A stretch of DNA of 64,000 nucleotides from positions 1 to 64,000 of the forward strand of contig NZ_BIMB01000024.1 of NCBI RefSeq assembly GCF_004000865.1. Direction: 5' to 3'. Positions 16,929 through 25,048 of this stretch are shown here, one piece after another (positions within the stretch are counted from its first letter, which is position 1; the number at the start of each line of letters is the position of its first letter). The DNA is from Paenibacillus elgii NBRC 100335 (lineage in GTDB: Bacteria > Bacillota > Bacilli > Paenibacillales > NBRC-103111). Under the pieces are notes generated by a model. It made no database searches, was not told the DNA's origin, and worked only from the letters and a program-made list of their open reading frames with translations. The translations under genes were made by a program, and so were the position numbers.

Positions 16929-17804
16929 TTGTATAAGCATTTGAAGAGTTTGATCTTGATCATTCCTACATTGACGATAGGGATATGGGAATATACCCGG
17001 CATGCGTTTTTGCTTCCTTACATTTCGATGGATTTGGGCAACTGGCTGGCGCCTTTGCTCGTTTACCTCGTTACAATGACGCTGCTTCGGAAGCTGTTTG
17101 CGCTGATGGAGCAATTGCAGGAGCAGCTGCAGCAGGAGCGGGCGGCGAAGGCGGCCTTGGAGGAGCGGGAGAAAGTGGCTTCGGAGCTTCACGACGGCAT
17201 CGCCCAATCGTTATTTTTGTTATCGGTCCGCGTGGACCGGATGGAGCAAAGTCATGCGGTTCCGATGGGAGAGCTGTATCAGAGCCTGCAGAAAACCGTG
17301 CACGAAGTGAACGACTATGTCCGCCAGGCGATCGACGGCTTGCGGTATCCGGCCGTGCCGCAAGCGCAGCCGTGGATGGAGTCCGTCCAGCACCTGATTG
17401 CGGATTTCAGGACAGATACCGGCATTGCCGTCCAGTTGGAATGGGAGCTGTCCGAGGACCGCATGACCGTGAAAGAAAAGGTGGAGCTGTACGCGACGCT
17501 TCGCGAGGCTTTAATCAATGTCTTCAAGCATGCGGGGGCGGCGAACGTCTGGATTCAAGGCAAGGACGCCTCCGGATCGGATACCGGCTGGAGGTGCACG
17601 GTTGCGGACGACGGCCAAGGCTTCGCATCCGATCCGCTGTCGAAGAAGAATGGCTACGGCTTGAAGATCATCCAAGACCGCGCAGCCAAGATGGGTTGGG
17701 CGTTCGCTCTCCGCAGAGAGAACGAGCGCACCATGCTGACGGTGAGTAGGCCGGATGACGCAGTATCCGGGCATAAGGGACAAGAAAAGCAAATACGTAT
17801 TTGA
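16929..17804 (+). CDS. NarX/DegS-type sensor histidine kinase, no partner nearby
   Basis: 291 residues from TTG 16929, chosen for GGGAGGA at 16914-16920; an upstream ATG at 16878 is in frame but lacks a site. Two N-terminal hydrophobic segments (HLKSLILIIPTLTIGIWEYT and LGNWLAPLLVYLVTMTLL) hold it in the membrane with almost no external loop. A coiled-coil linker (LMEQLQEQLQQERAAKAALE) leads to a HisKA_3 dimerisation helix with phospho-acceptor His88 in ELHDGIAQSLF. The ATPase domain has N-box LREALINVFKHA and G-boxes DDGQGF and GYGLKII. Kinases of this type pair with NarL-type regulators, but none is adjacent, so the partner is elsewhere or lost. Confidence 0.85.
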   Translation: MYKHLKSLILIIPTLTIGIWEYTRHAFLLPYISMDLGNWLAPLLVYLVTMTLLRKLFALMEQLQEQLQQERAAKAALEEREKVASELHDGIAQSLFLLSVRVDRMEQSHAVPMGELYQSLQKTVHEVNDYVRQAIDGLRYPAVPQAQPWMESVQHLIADFRTDTGIAVQLEWELSEDRMTVKEKVELYATLREALINVFKHAGAANVWIQGKDASGSDTGWRCTVADDGQGFASDPLSKKNGYGLKIIQDRAAKMGWAFALRRENERTMLTVSRPDDAVSGHKGQEKQIRI

Positions 17805-17916
17805 GTAAGCCGCACAGTTTCTTTGGAAATGGAGAGGGAGCTTAGTGAAGCACAGATGGCCTAAATGAACGGAAAGACGTTGACGCCGAGCATCCACACT
17901 TTGTTCATAAAATAGG

Positions 17917-17953
17917 CGGAAAATTGACTCAATGGGGTCATTTTCCGTCTTTT
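17917..17953 (+). terminator. Hairpin behind the kinase gene
   Basis: CGGAAAATTGAC (17917-17928) pairs with GTCATTTTCCG (17937-17947), followed by TCTTTTATT. A plausible terminator for the kinase gene, with an interrupted T tract. Confidence 0.55.
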
Positions 17954-18014
17954 ATTGTTCGTTATAATAAGGACAAGGCTTCGCGAAAAGAACTGAATGC
18001 AGGGAGGTAGCCTT

Positions 18015-18353
18015 ATGCAGCGTAGAAATGTTGAAGGGATTAAAAAATTCAGCGAGCAAAAGACGGTTGAGGCGTACCGCAAGGCCGTATCAGCCATTGA
18101 ACGGCTAAGGAAGGAAAAGCTGAAGATTAATTTCAATACCGTATCGATCGAGGCCGGCGTGTCTAAGCCGTTTTTGTATACCCATCCTGAGCTTCGCGAC
18201 AAAATCGAGCGGCTGCGCAGGCAAGAGCAGACGGAGACGAGCGAGAAATGCAGGCTTACGCAGCGGCTGGAGGAAGAAAACGAGAAGTTGCGAAAAGAAG
18301 TGCGGAGATTGCAAGAAATTCTGAGGAAATCGAAGATACCGGTTATTATTTAA
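18015..18353 (+). CDS. tnpC: Tn554-type transposition protein TnpC (DUF6262-like), stranded
   Basis: 112-residue basic helical protein starting at ATG 18015 behind GGGAGGT. Its opening (NVEGIKKFSEQKTVEAYRKA), INFNTVSIEAGVSKPFLYTH and the long C-terminal coiled coil (RLEEENEKLRKEVRRLQEIL) match TnpC of Tn554, the small third transposition protein that affects orientation and efficiency. The recombinases TnpA and TnpB that normally precede tnpC are absent on either strand, so this is a leftover of an integrated element or a domesticated gene. Confidence 0.8.
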   Translation: MQRRNVEGIKKFSEQKTVEAYRKAVSAIERLRKEKLKINFNTVSIEAGVSKPFLYTHPELRDKIERLRRQEQTETSEKCRLTQRLEEENEKLRKEVRRLQEILRKSKIPVII

Positions 18354-18413
18354 AGTAAATGACGTGTTTGTTCATTTTTTCATCAATATATTAGCTCTAG
18401 GGAGTCATTTTGA

Positions 18414-18471
18414 ATGAAAACGACTTCTATACAATAATCCTTGTCGCTTGCGGCAAGGATTATTTTTTTTA
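18414..18471 (+). promoter_or_regulatory. Possible attenuator: leader peptide and terminator hairpin before the cytochrome genes
   Basis: ATG 18414, behind AGGGAG (18399-18404), opens a seven-codon frame MKTTSIQ ending at TAA 18435-18437. The stop lies inside the 5' arm of a strong hairpin: AATAATCCTTG (18433-18443) pairs with CAAGGATTATT (18453-18463), followed by eight or more T. The cytochrome ribosome binding site begins only about 5 bases later. A ribosome on the short frame would disrupt the hairpin. Attenuation is inference; a plain terminator of the upstream transcript is the simpler reading. Confidence 0.5.
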
Positions 18472-18491
18472 CGGAAAGGGAGTGCGGGAAG

Positions 18492-19811
18492 GTGGAATTT
18501 CCGACAATCGATTTCGGTTGGGTCGGCAACGGCAACCTGATCGGCATGATGGCGGTGCTGCACGTCATGATCAATCATGCCGTCGCCATCGGCGGGTCTG
18601 TTCTTATGGTATCCATGGAGTATGCCGCTTTCAAGAGAGGTAACGAAAGGCTGGAGGCGTACGCCAGATGGCTGAGCAAATGGATTCTGATCATCACCAC
18701 GACGGCGGGAGCGATGACGGGAGTAGGCATTTGGTTCACAACGACCGTTATACTGCCCAATGCGATCGGCTCGCTGCTGCGCATTTTTCATTGGGCCTGG
18801 TTTACGGAATGGCTGGTGTTCGTATCGGAAGTCGTCTTGCTGTTGACGTATTTTTACACATGGGACCGCTGGAAGGGAGAGAAGAAGAGGCTGCATTTGC
18901 GGACCGGCCTTGCGCTGTGCATCATGTCCTGGCTCACGATGGTAATCATTACCGGCATTTTGGCCGCCCAGATCAATCCGGGCGATTGGGTCGAGACGCT
19001 GTCGTTCTGGAGCGCGTTCCTGAATACAACTTGGGTGCCTTCGACGCTGTTCCGCACCTTTGCCGCCATCACGCTGGGGGTTGCGGTATTGACGCCGCTG
19101 AACCGATGGTTTGTGAAGGACCCGCTTGACCGCCACATCGTCCTGAAGCTGTACGGCAAATGGCTTGTCGTTTCCGTGCCGCTGATGCTCGTATCCGGGT
19201 GGTGGTATTTAAAGACGCTGCCGGATCAAGCGCAAACGCTGGTCGTCTGGGCGTCGGGCATGAGTGACTTCACGTTCGCCTTTATCAATGTGCTCGGCCT
19301 GCTGCTTATGTTCGTGCTCGGCGTCATGCTGATGGATGGCCGAACGAAGTACCCGGTGGCGCTCACCGTATTCACGGCGGCCTTCTCGCTGCTGCTGATT
19401 ACCGAATTCGAGATCGTCCGGGAAAATATTCGCAAGCCCTACGTCATTTACAACTACATGTACGCGAACGGCGTGCTGAAAACGGATGTCGAGCGGTTCC
19501 GCAAGGACGGCGCGCTGGCGCAAGCGACGCTTTCACCGGTCCGGGAGGTGACGGAGGCGAACAAGCTCCAGGCCGGGGAAGAGCTGTTCCGGATGCAGTG
19601 CATCGCCTGTCACAGCATCGACGGTCCGCGGCGCAGCCGGGTCATGACGGAGAGGGCGAAGGGCTGGAGCGAGGAAGCGCTGGCGTCCTTCATCCCCCAA
19701 ATGCACAACATTCGTCCCGTCATGCCGCCGTTTGCCGGAACGGACGAGGAGGTTAAGGCGCTGGCCGCCTATATTCACAAGATGGTTTCGGAGAGGAACG
19801 GTGCAGAGTGA
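18492..19811 (+). CDS. bd-like membrane cytochrome with C-terminal haem c domain
   Basis: 439 residues from GTG 18492, chosen because AAAGGGAG lies about 10 bases upstream. Eight membrane helices fill residues 10-320, with a His-rich first helix (MMAVLHVMINHAVAIGG) reminiscent of cytochrome bd subunit I; the long Q-loop of CydA is not evident. Residues about 355-435 form a monohaem cytochrome c domain: C370-IA-C373-H374 with likely axial Met in VMPPFAGT. The protein would take electrons from menaquinol and pass them to the outside-facing haem c, or run the reverse; this is inference from architecture. It overlaps the next gene by four bases, so both form one complex. Confidence 0.7.
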   Translation: MEFPTIDFGWVGNGNLIGMMAVLHVMINHAVAIGGSVLMVSMEYAAFKRGNERLEAYARWLSKWILIITTTAGAMTGVGIWFTTTVILPNAIGSLLRIFHWAWFTEWLVFVSEVVLLLTYFYTWDRWKGEKKRLHLRTGLALCIMSWLTMVIITGILAAQINPGDWVETLSFWSAFLNTTWVPSTLFRTFAAITLGVAVLTPLNRWFVKDPLDRHIVLKLYGKWLVVSVPLMLVSGWWYLKTLPDQAQTLVVWASGMSDFTFAFINVLGLLLMFVLGVMLMDGRTKYPVALTVFTAAFSLLLITEFEIVRENIRKPYVIYNYMYANGVLKTDVERFRKDGALAQATLSPVREVTEANKLQAGEELFRMQCIACHSIDGPRRSRVMTERAKGWSEEALASFIPQMHNIRPVMPPFAGTDEEVKALAAYIHKMVSERNGAE

Positions 19812-20830
19812 ACGCGTATTTGACCGCCAAATCGCCGGTGCCCAACGATCTGGGGCTGGCCATTCCGGGCGACCTGCCATTTTTCGAAGTGCTGATGGTC
19901 GTCGGATTTATTCTTCATATCATTTTCGTTAACATTCTGGTAGCCGGCTCCGTGTCCGCGGTGTACAACGAGCTGAAAGGAATCGTTCGCAAGGATGCGG
20001 TTCCGGACCGTCTGGCGCAGCATATGGCGACGCACGTATCGATTGTCAAAAGCATCGCCGTCGTGCTCGGCATTGCACCGCTGCTGATCATCAGCACCAT
20101 TTACACCCAGTTTTTTTATCCGTCGACGATCCTGATCGGCAAAATGTGGCTGCTGCTCATTCCGCTGCTGACCGTCGCGTTTCTGGCGCTGTACGTCTAT
20201 AAATTCACATGGGAGCGCTGGCAGAAGCGCAAGGCGCTGCACCTTAGCTTCGGCCTATTCGGCACACTGATTCTGCTGTTCGTTCCGCTGCTGTTCATCA
20301 CGAACGTGACCTCGATGCTCCATCCCGAGCTGTGGGACCCGGAGCGCGGCTTCTGGCGCTCGCTGTTCGCGTATCCGACCATCTGGCAGCGCTACCTTCA
20401 CTTTATGGCGGCGAGCTTTACAATGCTCGGTTTGTTCCTGTACGGATGGGGGAGACGACGCGAGCGGAACGGCGCCGGACCGGTCACGGAGGCGGCCAAG
20501 CGCTACGGCAAAACGATGGCGGCGGGATTCACGCTGCTTCAACTGCTTGCAGGACCGCTGCTGCTGCTTAGTATGGACGGACGCGTCCGCCATGCGTTTA
20601 TGGGCGGTTCCGCGTTCCATACCGCGCTGCTCGCTACCGCGGTGCTGCTGGCTATCGGCTTATGCTGGCTGCTGATCCGTCTCGTCAGGCAGGACGGGCG
20701 AAGGCTCTTCGCCACCACCGTTAGCGTGCTGCTGATCGTGCTGACGCTGATGAGCTGGATCCGCCATGAGGTGCGGGAGATTTACTTGCAGCCGTATATG
20801 GAGGAGTCGCCGCGCACCGTGCAAAAATAA
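19808..20830 (+). CDS. Membrane partner of the bd-like cytochrome
   Basis: 340 residues, about eight membrane helices, starting GTG 19808 inside the end of the preceding gene (GTGA overlap). The second helix region has His residues at the membrane face (FILHIIFVNILVAGSVSAVY; QHMATHVSIVKSIAVVLG) that could ligate haem b. Related in outline to the preceding protein's membrane part, as expected of a heterodimeric bd-like pair. No haem c motif. The tail MSWIRHEVREIYLQPYMEES resembles the end motif of the partner (EFEIVRENIRKPYVIYNYMY), supporting common ancestry. Function as second integral subunit is inferred. Confidence 0.6.
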   Translation: MNAYLTAKSPVPNDLGLAIPGDLPFFEVLMVVGFILHIIFVNILVAGSVSAVYNELKGIVRKDAVPDRLAQHMATHVSIVKSIAVVLGIAPLLIISTIYTQFFYPSTILIGKMWLLLIPLLTVAFLALYVYKFTWERWQKRKALHLSFGLFGTLILLFVPLLFITNVTSMLHPELWDPERGFWRSLFAYPTIWQRYLHFMAASFTMLGLFLYGWGRRRERNGAGPVTEAAKRYGKTMAAGFTLLQLLAGPLLLLSMDGRVRHAFMGGSAFHTALLATAVLLAIGLCWLLIRLVRQDGRRLFATTVSVLLIVLTLMSWIRHEVREIYLQPYMEESPRTVQK

Positions 20831-20863
20831 GTCCATAGAGGGGTCTTGGGCAAAATAGGGAGA

Positions 20864-20887
20864 GGGCCGATGTTAGGCCCTTTTTTT
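20864..20887 (+). terminator. Terminator of the cytochrome operon
   Basis: GGGCC (20864-20868) and GGCCC (20876-20880) with a 7-base loop, followed by seven T. Confidence 0.75.
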
Positions 20888-20946
20888 ATCCAAGACCAAA
20901 TTCGATATGATCCCTACAACTTGGAAAAAAGGCCCAAAATACAGGG

Positions 20947-21021
20947 TTGTATAAAATTGCCAAAATGTTATAATGATATTGTTTCGTACAAAACAAAACA
21001 TCCATATTGTTTTGTACGAAA
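20947..21021 (+). promoter_or_regulatory. Promoter and palindromic MarR operator of the monooxygenase gene
   Basis: TTGTAT (20947-20952), 16-base spacer, TATAAT (20969-20974). Directly downstream is a perfect inverted repeat with 15-base arms: TTTCGTACAAAACAA (20982-20996) and TTGTTTTGTACGAAA (21007-21021), separated by 10 bases. Its position over the transcription start suits repression by the MarR protein encoded at 22648. Confidence 0.8.
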
Positions 21022-21062
21022 CAAAAAACCTAACGGTAATTGGAGAAAGGGAGAGGATACGA

Positions 21063-22571
21063 ATGGATTATGAAGTGATCGTTGTCGGCGGAGGTCCGGT
21101 CGGCTTGATGCTGGCGGCGGAGCTGGCTTTGGCCGGAGTGAAGGTATGCGTGCTTGAGCGCTTGAAGGAAACGATGCCGTATTCCCGGGCGCTGAATCTC
21201 CATCCCCGCTCGCTTGAGCTGTTCGATTTGCGCGGCTTGAAAACGAAGCTGGTGAGCATCGGCAAGCTGCTTCCGATAGGGCATTATGCGGCGCTGGATA
21301 CCAAATTGGATTTTTCGTTATTTGATTCTTCCTCCAATTACACGCTGTATATTCCGCAGCACGATACCGAGAAAGTGCTGGAAGCGTGGGCGCAAAGTCT
21401 CGGCGTGGAAATTCGGCGGGAGACGGAGGCAGTGTCGGTGCGCCAGGATGCGCAAGGCGTGGAGGTTACTGCCGTCGGTCCGAAAGGGGAAGCCGTACTG
21501 ACCGCAGCGTATGTTGTCGGCGCAGACGGGGCAGGCAGCCTTGTCCGCAAGCAGGCGGGCATCCCGTTCGAAGGTACGGACGCGACCTTGACCGCGATGC
21601 TCGGAGACGTCGTTCTGGCGTATCCACCGGAAACGAAGGTGCTAACCCATTTCAATGAGCACGGGCTGGTCATGATTCTCCCCTTGACGGACCGGCTCCA
21701 TCGGATTGTGATGATCGATCCCACGAGGATGAAGGTGCCAAAGGAAGAGCCGGTAACACTGGAGGAGCTGCGTTCGGGGCTGGCGCGTATTCTCGGAAGC
21801 GATCTTGGCATTTCCGAGCCGTACTGGCTATCCCGCTTCGGCAATGCCACTCGTCAAGCAAAGCGTTACCGGGAGGGACGGATTTTCCTTGCGGGGGATG
21901 CGGCGCATATTCATTTCCCGGCCGGCGGTCAGGGGCTGAACGTAGGGCTGCAGGAAGCGGTGAACCTTGGCTGGAAGCTGGCGGCGGAGCTGAAGGGGCG
22001 GGCTCCTGATTGGCTTCTGGACAGCTACCATGCGGAACGATTCCCCGTGAATACGGCGCTGCTTCGCAATACTCAGGCGCAAACGCTGCTGATGGGACTT
22101 GAATTCTCGCCGAGAATGATAGAACTGCGCAGCCTGCTGTCCGACTTGCTTCGCATCCCCGAGGCGAATAAGGAAGTAGCGGCCCGGATCGGGGCGTTCG
22201 CTATCCGGTATGCGCCGGATGAGGAGGCGCTGCCGCACGCGTTGAACGGACGCCGCTTTACGGAATTGAAGCTGCGGCTGGACAGCGGTGCCGTTCTGGA
22301 TGCGTATGAGCTGTTTCACTCCGGCTGCTTCGTCCTGCTCCATCTCGCTTCCGATGATCGGTTGAACGACGTTGTCCCTTGGGAGGAGTACGGGCATATT
22401 CGGGTCGTTCGCGCCTCGATCGCCGGGAAGGCAGCCGAATGGGACGACGTGCATACGGCGCTGATTCGCCCGGACGGATATATGGCGTGGGCGGTTCCCC
22501 GATCGGAGCCGCAGCCGCTGGAAGCCGTCAAGCGGGGAATCGCCCGTTGGTGCGAAAGCCGTCCTATGTAA
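21063..22571 (+). CDS. FAD-dependent aromatic monooxygenase (Rox-like)
   Basis: 502 residues, class A flavoprotein monooxygenase. N-terminal Rossmann motif GGGPVGLMLAAELALAG (residues 8-24), middle DG-type motif VVGADGAGSLVRKQAG, and FAD motif GDAAHIHFPAGGQGLNVGLQ near residue 277. Overall wording around WLSRFGNATRQAKRYREGRI and SYHAERFPV resembles the rifampicin monooxygenase (Rox) and related polyketide/aromatic hydroxylase branch. It would hydroxylate an aromatic drug or phenol using NAD(P)H and O2 in the cytosol; the substrate is not evident. ATG 21063 follows GGGAGAGG. Control by the adjacent MarR repressor suggests induction by the compound itself. Confidence 0.85.
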   Translation: MDYEVIVVGGGPVGLMLAAELALAGVKVCVLERLKETMPYSRALNLHPRSLELFDLRGLKTKLVSIGKLLPIGHYAALDTKLDFSLFDSSSNYTLYIPQHDTEKVLEAWAQSLGVEIRRETEAVSVRQDAQGVEVTAVGPKGEAVLTAAYVVGADGAGSLVRKQAGIPFEGTDATLTAMLGDVVLAYPPETKVLTHFNEHGLVMILPLTDRLHRIVMIDPTRMKVPKEEPVTLEELRSGLARILGSDLGISEPYWLSRFGNATRQAKRYREGRIFLAGDAAHIHFPAGGQGLNVGLQEAVNLGWKLAAELKGRAPDWLLDSYHAERFPVNTALLRNTQAQTLLMGLEFSPRMIELRSLLSDLLRIPEANKEVAARIGAFAIRYAPDEEALPHALNGRRFTELKLRLDSGAVLDAYELFHSGCFVLLHLASDDRLNDVVPWEEYGHIRVVRASIAGKAAEWDDVHTALIRPDGYMAWAVPRSEPQPLEAVKRGIARWCESRPM

Positions 22572-22577
22572 AAATCA

Positions 22578-22609
22578 GATTGTTTTGTAAGAAACAATCG
22601 GTGTATAAT
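22578..22609 (+). promoter_or_regulatory. Palindromic operator and -10 box of the MarR gene
   Basis: GATTGTTT (22578-22585), six bases, AAACAATC (22592-22599) is a perfect palindrome. TATAAT at 22604-22609 follows, and the -35 (TTGTTT) overlaps the left arm. Both this and the operator at 20982 carry TTGTTT/AAACAA halves, so one repressor probably binds both. Confidence 0.7.
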
Positions 22610-22647
22610 AAGAAGGAGATGATGCGCGAAGAGGAGACCCTAAACCG

Positions 22648-23133
22648 ATGTCCAAAACCGAGCTTAACAAGCAGTGGATTTACAAGCTTTTCCTGGAACT
22701 TATCACGCAGCAGGAGACGAGAGACAGCAAATTTGCCGTCCGATTCGAAGAAGAGAAGCGGAAGGTGGAAGTCGAGCTGGGCCAGAAGCTGGATCTCAAT
22801 TTGTCCGAGGTTCACCTGATCGCCTGTATTGGAGATCATGGGCCCATCAACGTGACGACGATTTCGGAGAAAACCGATTTGACGAAAGGCTCCGTCACGC
22901 GGATCACCCAAAAGCTGCTAGCCTCGGATTTGATCAAAAAGCAGCAGCTTCACGACAATAAAAAAGAAGTTTATTTCCGTTTAACGGCCAAAGGCCAGAA
23001 GCTGTACAAAATTCATGACCGGGAACACCGCGCGATCGAGCAGCGGTTTATGCACTTATTGGATAAATATACACCGGAGCAATTGACCTTTGCCCGGGAG
23101 CTGCTGCAGGATTTGCTGGAATGGGATTACTGA
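22648..23133 (+). CDS. MarR-family repressor
   Basis: 161 residues. Winged-helix core with INVTTISEKTDLTKGSVTRI (recognition helix) and wing HDNKKEVYFRLTAKGQKLY near residues 110-128, as in MarR/MhqR-type regulators. ATG 22648 is preceded by GAAGAGGAGA. Downstream of the monooxygenase and followed by a nitroreductase gene, it likely senses a phenolic or quinone-like compound and controls both through the two palindromes. Confidence 0.9.
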   Translation: MSKTELNKQWIYKLFLELITQQETRDSKFAVRFEEEKRKVEVELGQKLDLNLSEVHLIACIGDHGPINVTTISEKTDLTKGSVTRITQKLLASDLIKKQQLHDNKKEVYFRLTAKGQKLYKIHDREHRAIEQRFMHLLDKYTPEQLTFARELLQDLLEWDY

Positions 23134-23152
23134 GCGAAAGGAGACAGGCACC

Positions 23153-23715
23153 ATGAGCATCGCCCAAACGATTAGGGAGAGAAGAAGTATCCGGGCGTTC
23201 AACCGGACCCCCGTTCCCCAGGATCTGGTTCTGCAGCTGCTGAATGATGCGGTGTGGGCTCCCAATCACGGCCTCCGGGAGCCTTGGCGGTTTATTTATG
23301 TGGGAAGCGCCGAGGGGAGGGAAAAAAGCTGGCTGCCCTTACGCTTGAAGCCTCTGCCCACTTGAAACGGGTTAAGCTGCTGCCGTCCAAATTAAAAGAA
23401 ATGATGCGAAAAAAGCTGGCCGAAATTCCGGCCAATCTGATCGTTGTTATGACGGAAGATAAAAACGAGCATAAAAGAGATGAAGATTTCGCCGCCGTCT
23501 GCTGCCTGATGCAAAATATGCAGCTGCTGGGATGGGAGCAGAAGCTCGGGATGATCTGGTCGACGGTTGACTTTATTCGTTCCCCTGTTTTTCGCAGCGG
23601 ACTGGGCGTCCGGGAAGGCGAACGGATCGTCGGTATACTGCATATGGGGTTTTTCGATAAAATCCCCAAGCCGAAAACCCGCACGCCGGCGGAAGCTAAG
23701 CTTGTTGTATGGTAA
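23153..23715 (+). pseudogene. Nitroreductase with a single frameshift
   Basis: Starts at ATG 23153 (AAAGGAG site) with MSIAQTIRERRSIRAFN, the FMN-binding opening of the nitroreductase family, continues WAPNHGLREPWRFIYVG, then meets a run of six A at 23332-23337. Reading one base back at that point restores KLAALTLEASAHLKRVKLL... through to LVVW at 23715, giving about 186 residues in total. Without the shift translation stops at 23363-23365. One extra A in the run would repair the frame, so this is either a mutation or a sequencing error in a homopolymer. The family reduces nitro or quinone groups with NAD(P)H, which suits the neighbouring monooxygenase and MarR gene. Confidence 0.8.
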
Positions 23716-23721
23716 GATCGT

Positions 23722-24927
23722 TCAAGAGGGGGAGAGCCCCCTCTTTTTTGTGTTCGGTTTCACCTGCGATGAAACCAGCATCGAGACTATCAGCAAGGCG
23801 CAAGTATAATAAACCAGACCGTTCCAGCCGAACCGGTTCAGGAAGAAGCCGCTCGACCAGCCGACCAAACTTGATCCCGCATAATAAAACAGCAGGTAAA
23901 AGGAGGAAGCGTGCGCTTTGAAATCTTTTACCGCCAATACGCCTACCCAGCCGCTCGCCACCGAATGACCGGCAAAAAAGCCGAACGCGACGACCGCAAT
24001 CCCCAATACCTTGACGGTAAGAAGGCTGCTTAACGTCATCAGCGCACCCAGAATAAAAATGGCGATCGCAAGTCCGAGGACCCATTTACGAGAATAACGG
24101 TCCGCCAGCTTCCCGAACCAGATCGAGCTCCAGGTCCCCACCAGATTGACCACGAACAGGAAGCCGAAAATTGTTTGGCTGACATGATACGGCGCTTGCG
24201 TAAGCGGGTAACCGATATAGTTCAATACCGTGATGTAACCGCCCATCAGCAGAAAACCCGTAATAAACATGGACAGCAGATTTTTATCGCCCAGACTGGC
24301 TCGCATCCCGGCAAGCCATTGCCGCAAGGATGTTTTGCTCGGGGTAAAGTTGCCGGAGGCCGGGAGATAGAACCAGAACCACAAGCTAAGCAGCAAACTG
24401 ACGGTTCCCATCATCAGCATGGCGAACTGCCAGTTGAAGAGATCGGTTAATCCTCCGATGATAATCCGGCCGATGAAACCGCCTATGGCCGTTCCGGCCA
24501 CATAGACCCCGATGACTCTCCCAATGGCCCGGGGCGAAAACTCCTCGTTCAAATAAGCCATGGCGATCGACGGAAAGCCTGCGATGCTGATGCCTTCCAG
24601 AAACCGGAAGACGAGGAACGCCTGAAAATCATGGATAAAGGCCGAAACGATGGCGAATATCGAAGTGAGCAGCAGCGAGAGGCTCATGATTCCTTTTCGC
24701 CCCCAAATATTGGAGACGACCGTGAAAAACAGTAAGCTCATCCCCAAGGCGATGGTCGTTAACGAGATCGAAGCGCTGGCGGTGGCCGGCGAAACTTGGT
24801 ACTGTTGCGAAAATAAACTGATGAGTGGCTGCGGGCTGTATAATATGGCAAACGTGACGATGCTCCCCAGCAGCATACTGACCGAAGCCTTACGATGCGC
24901 TCGGCTACCGAGTTCGACATAATTCAT
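23722..24927 (-). CDS. MFS transporter, YnfM-like
   Basis: 401 residues read on the minus strand from ATG 24927, with GGAGG about 10 bases upstream. Twelve membrane helices. MFS motif A-like loop (NIWGRKGIMSLSLLL) after helix 2 and RFLEGISIAGFPSIAMAYLN in helix 4. The wording and the divergent LysR gene match the E. coli ynfM/ynfL arrangement of a drug or sugar exporter with its regulator. Substrate unknown. Confidence 0.85.
   Translation of the reverse strand: MNYVELGSRAHRKASVSMLLGSIVTFAILYSPQPLISLFSQQYQVSPATASASISLTTIALGMSLLFFTVVSNIWGRKGIMSLSLLLTSIFAIVSAFIHDFQAFLVFRFLEGISIAGFPSIAMAYLNEEFSPRAIGRVIGVYVAGTAIGGFIGRIIIGGLTDLFNWQFAMLMMGTVSLLLSLWFWFYLPASGNFTPSKTSLRQWLAGMRASLGDKNLLSMFITGFLLMGGYITVLNYIGYPLTQAPYHVSQTIFGFLFVVNLVGTWSSIWFGKLADRYSRKWVLGLAIAIFILGALMTLSSLLTVKVLGIAVVAFGFFAGHSVASGWVGVLAVKDFKAHASSFYLLFYYAGSSLVGWSSGFFLNRFGWNGLVYYTCALLIVSMLVSSQVKPNTKKRGLSPS
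23726..23749 (+). terminator. Terminator behind the nitroreductase gene
   Basis: GAGGGGG (23726-23732), four-base loop, CCCCCTC (23737-23743), then six T. It overlaps the last codons of the convergent MFS gene. Confidence 0.75.
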
Positions 24928-24946
24928 CTTGTGGCGCCTCCGTCCG

Positions 24947-24963
24947 TTGAATTGACAATTCAA
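24947..24963. promoter_or_regulatory. Perfect palindrome in the MFS/LysR divergent promoter
   Basis: TTGAATTG-A-CAATTCAA is a perfect 17-base palindrome in the 121-bp region between the divergent genes, 20 bases from the MFS start codon. It has the T-N-A dyad form typical of LysR binding sites. A TAGACA/TATACT promoter for the MFS gene lies just beyond it on the minus strand. Confidence 0.65.
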
Positions 24964-25048
24964 GTATAGGATTGACAAGAAGCGCTGTCTAATGCATTGT
25001 TTTTATTATAATGATGTTTTATGTGTAATGAGAAACGGAGGGATCGGA

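Noticed and set aside
23326..23340. Programmed -1 frameshifting in the nitroreductase gene.
   Set aside because: The zero-frame codons at the A run (GAA AAA AGC) do not form a canonical X-XXY-YYZ heptamer, and no downstream stem was found. A homopolymer indel is simpler.
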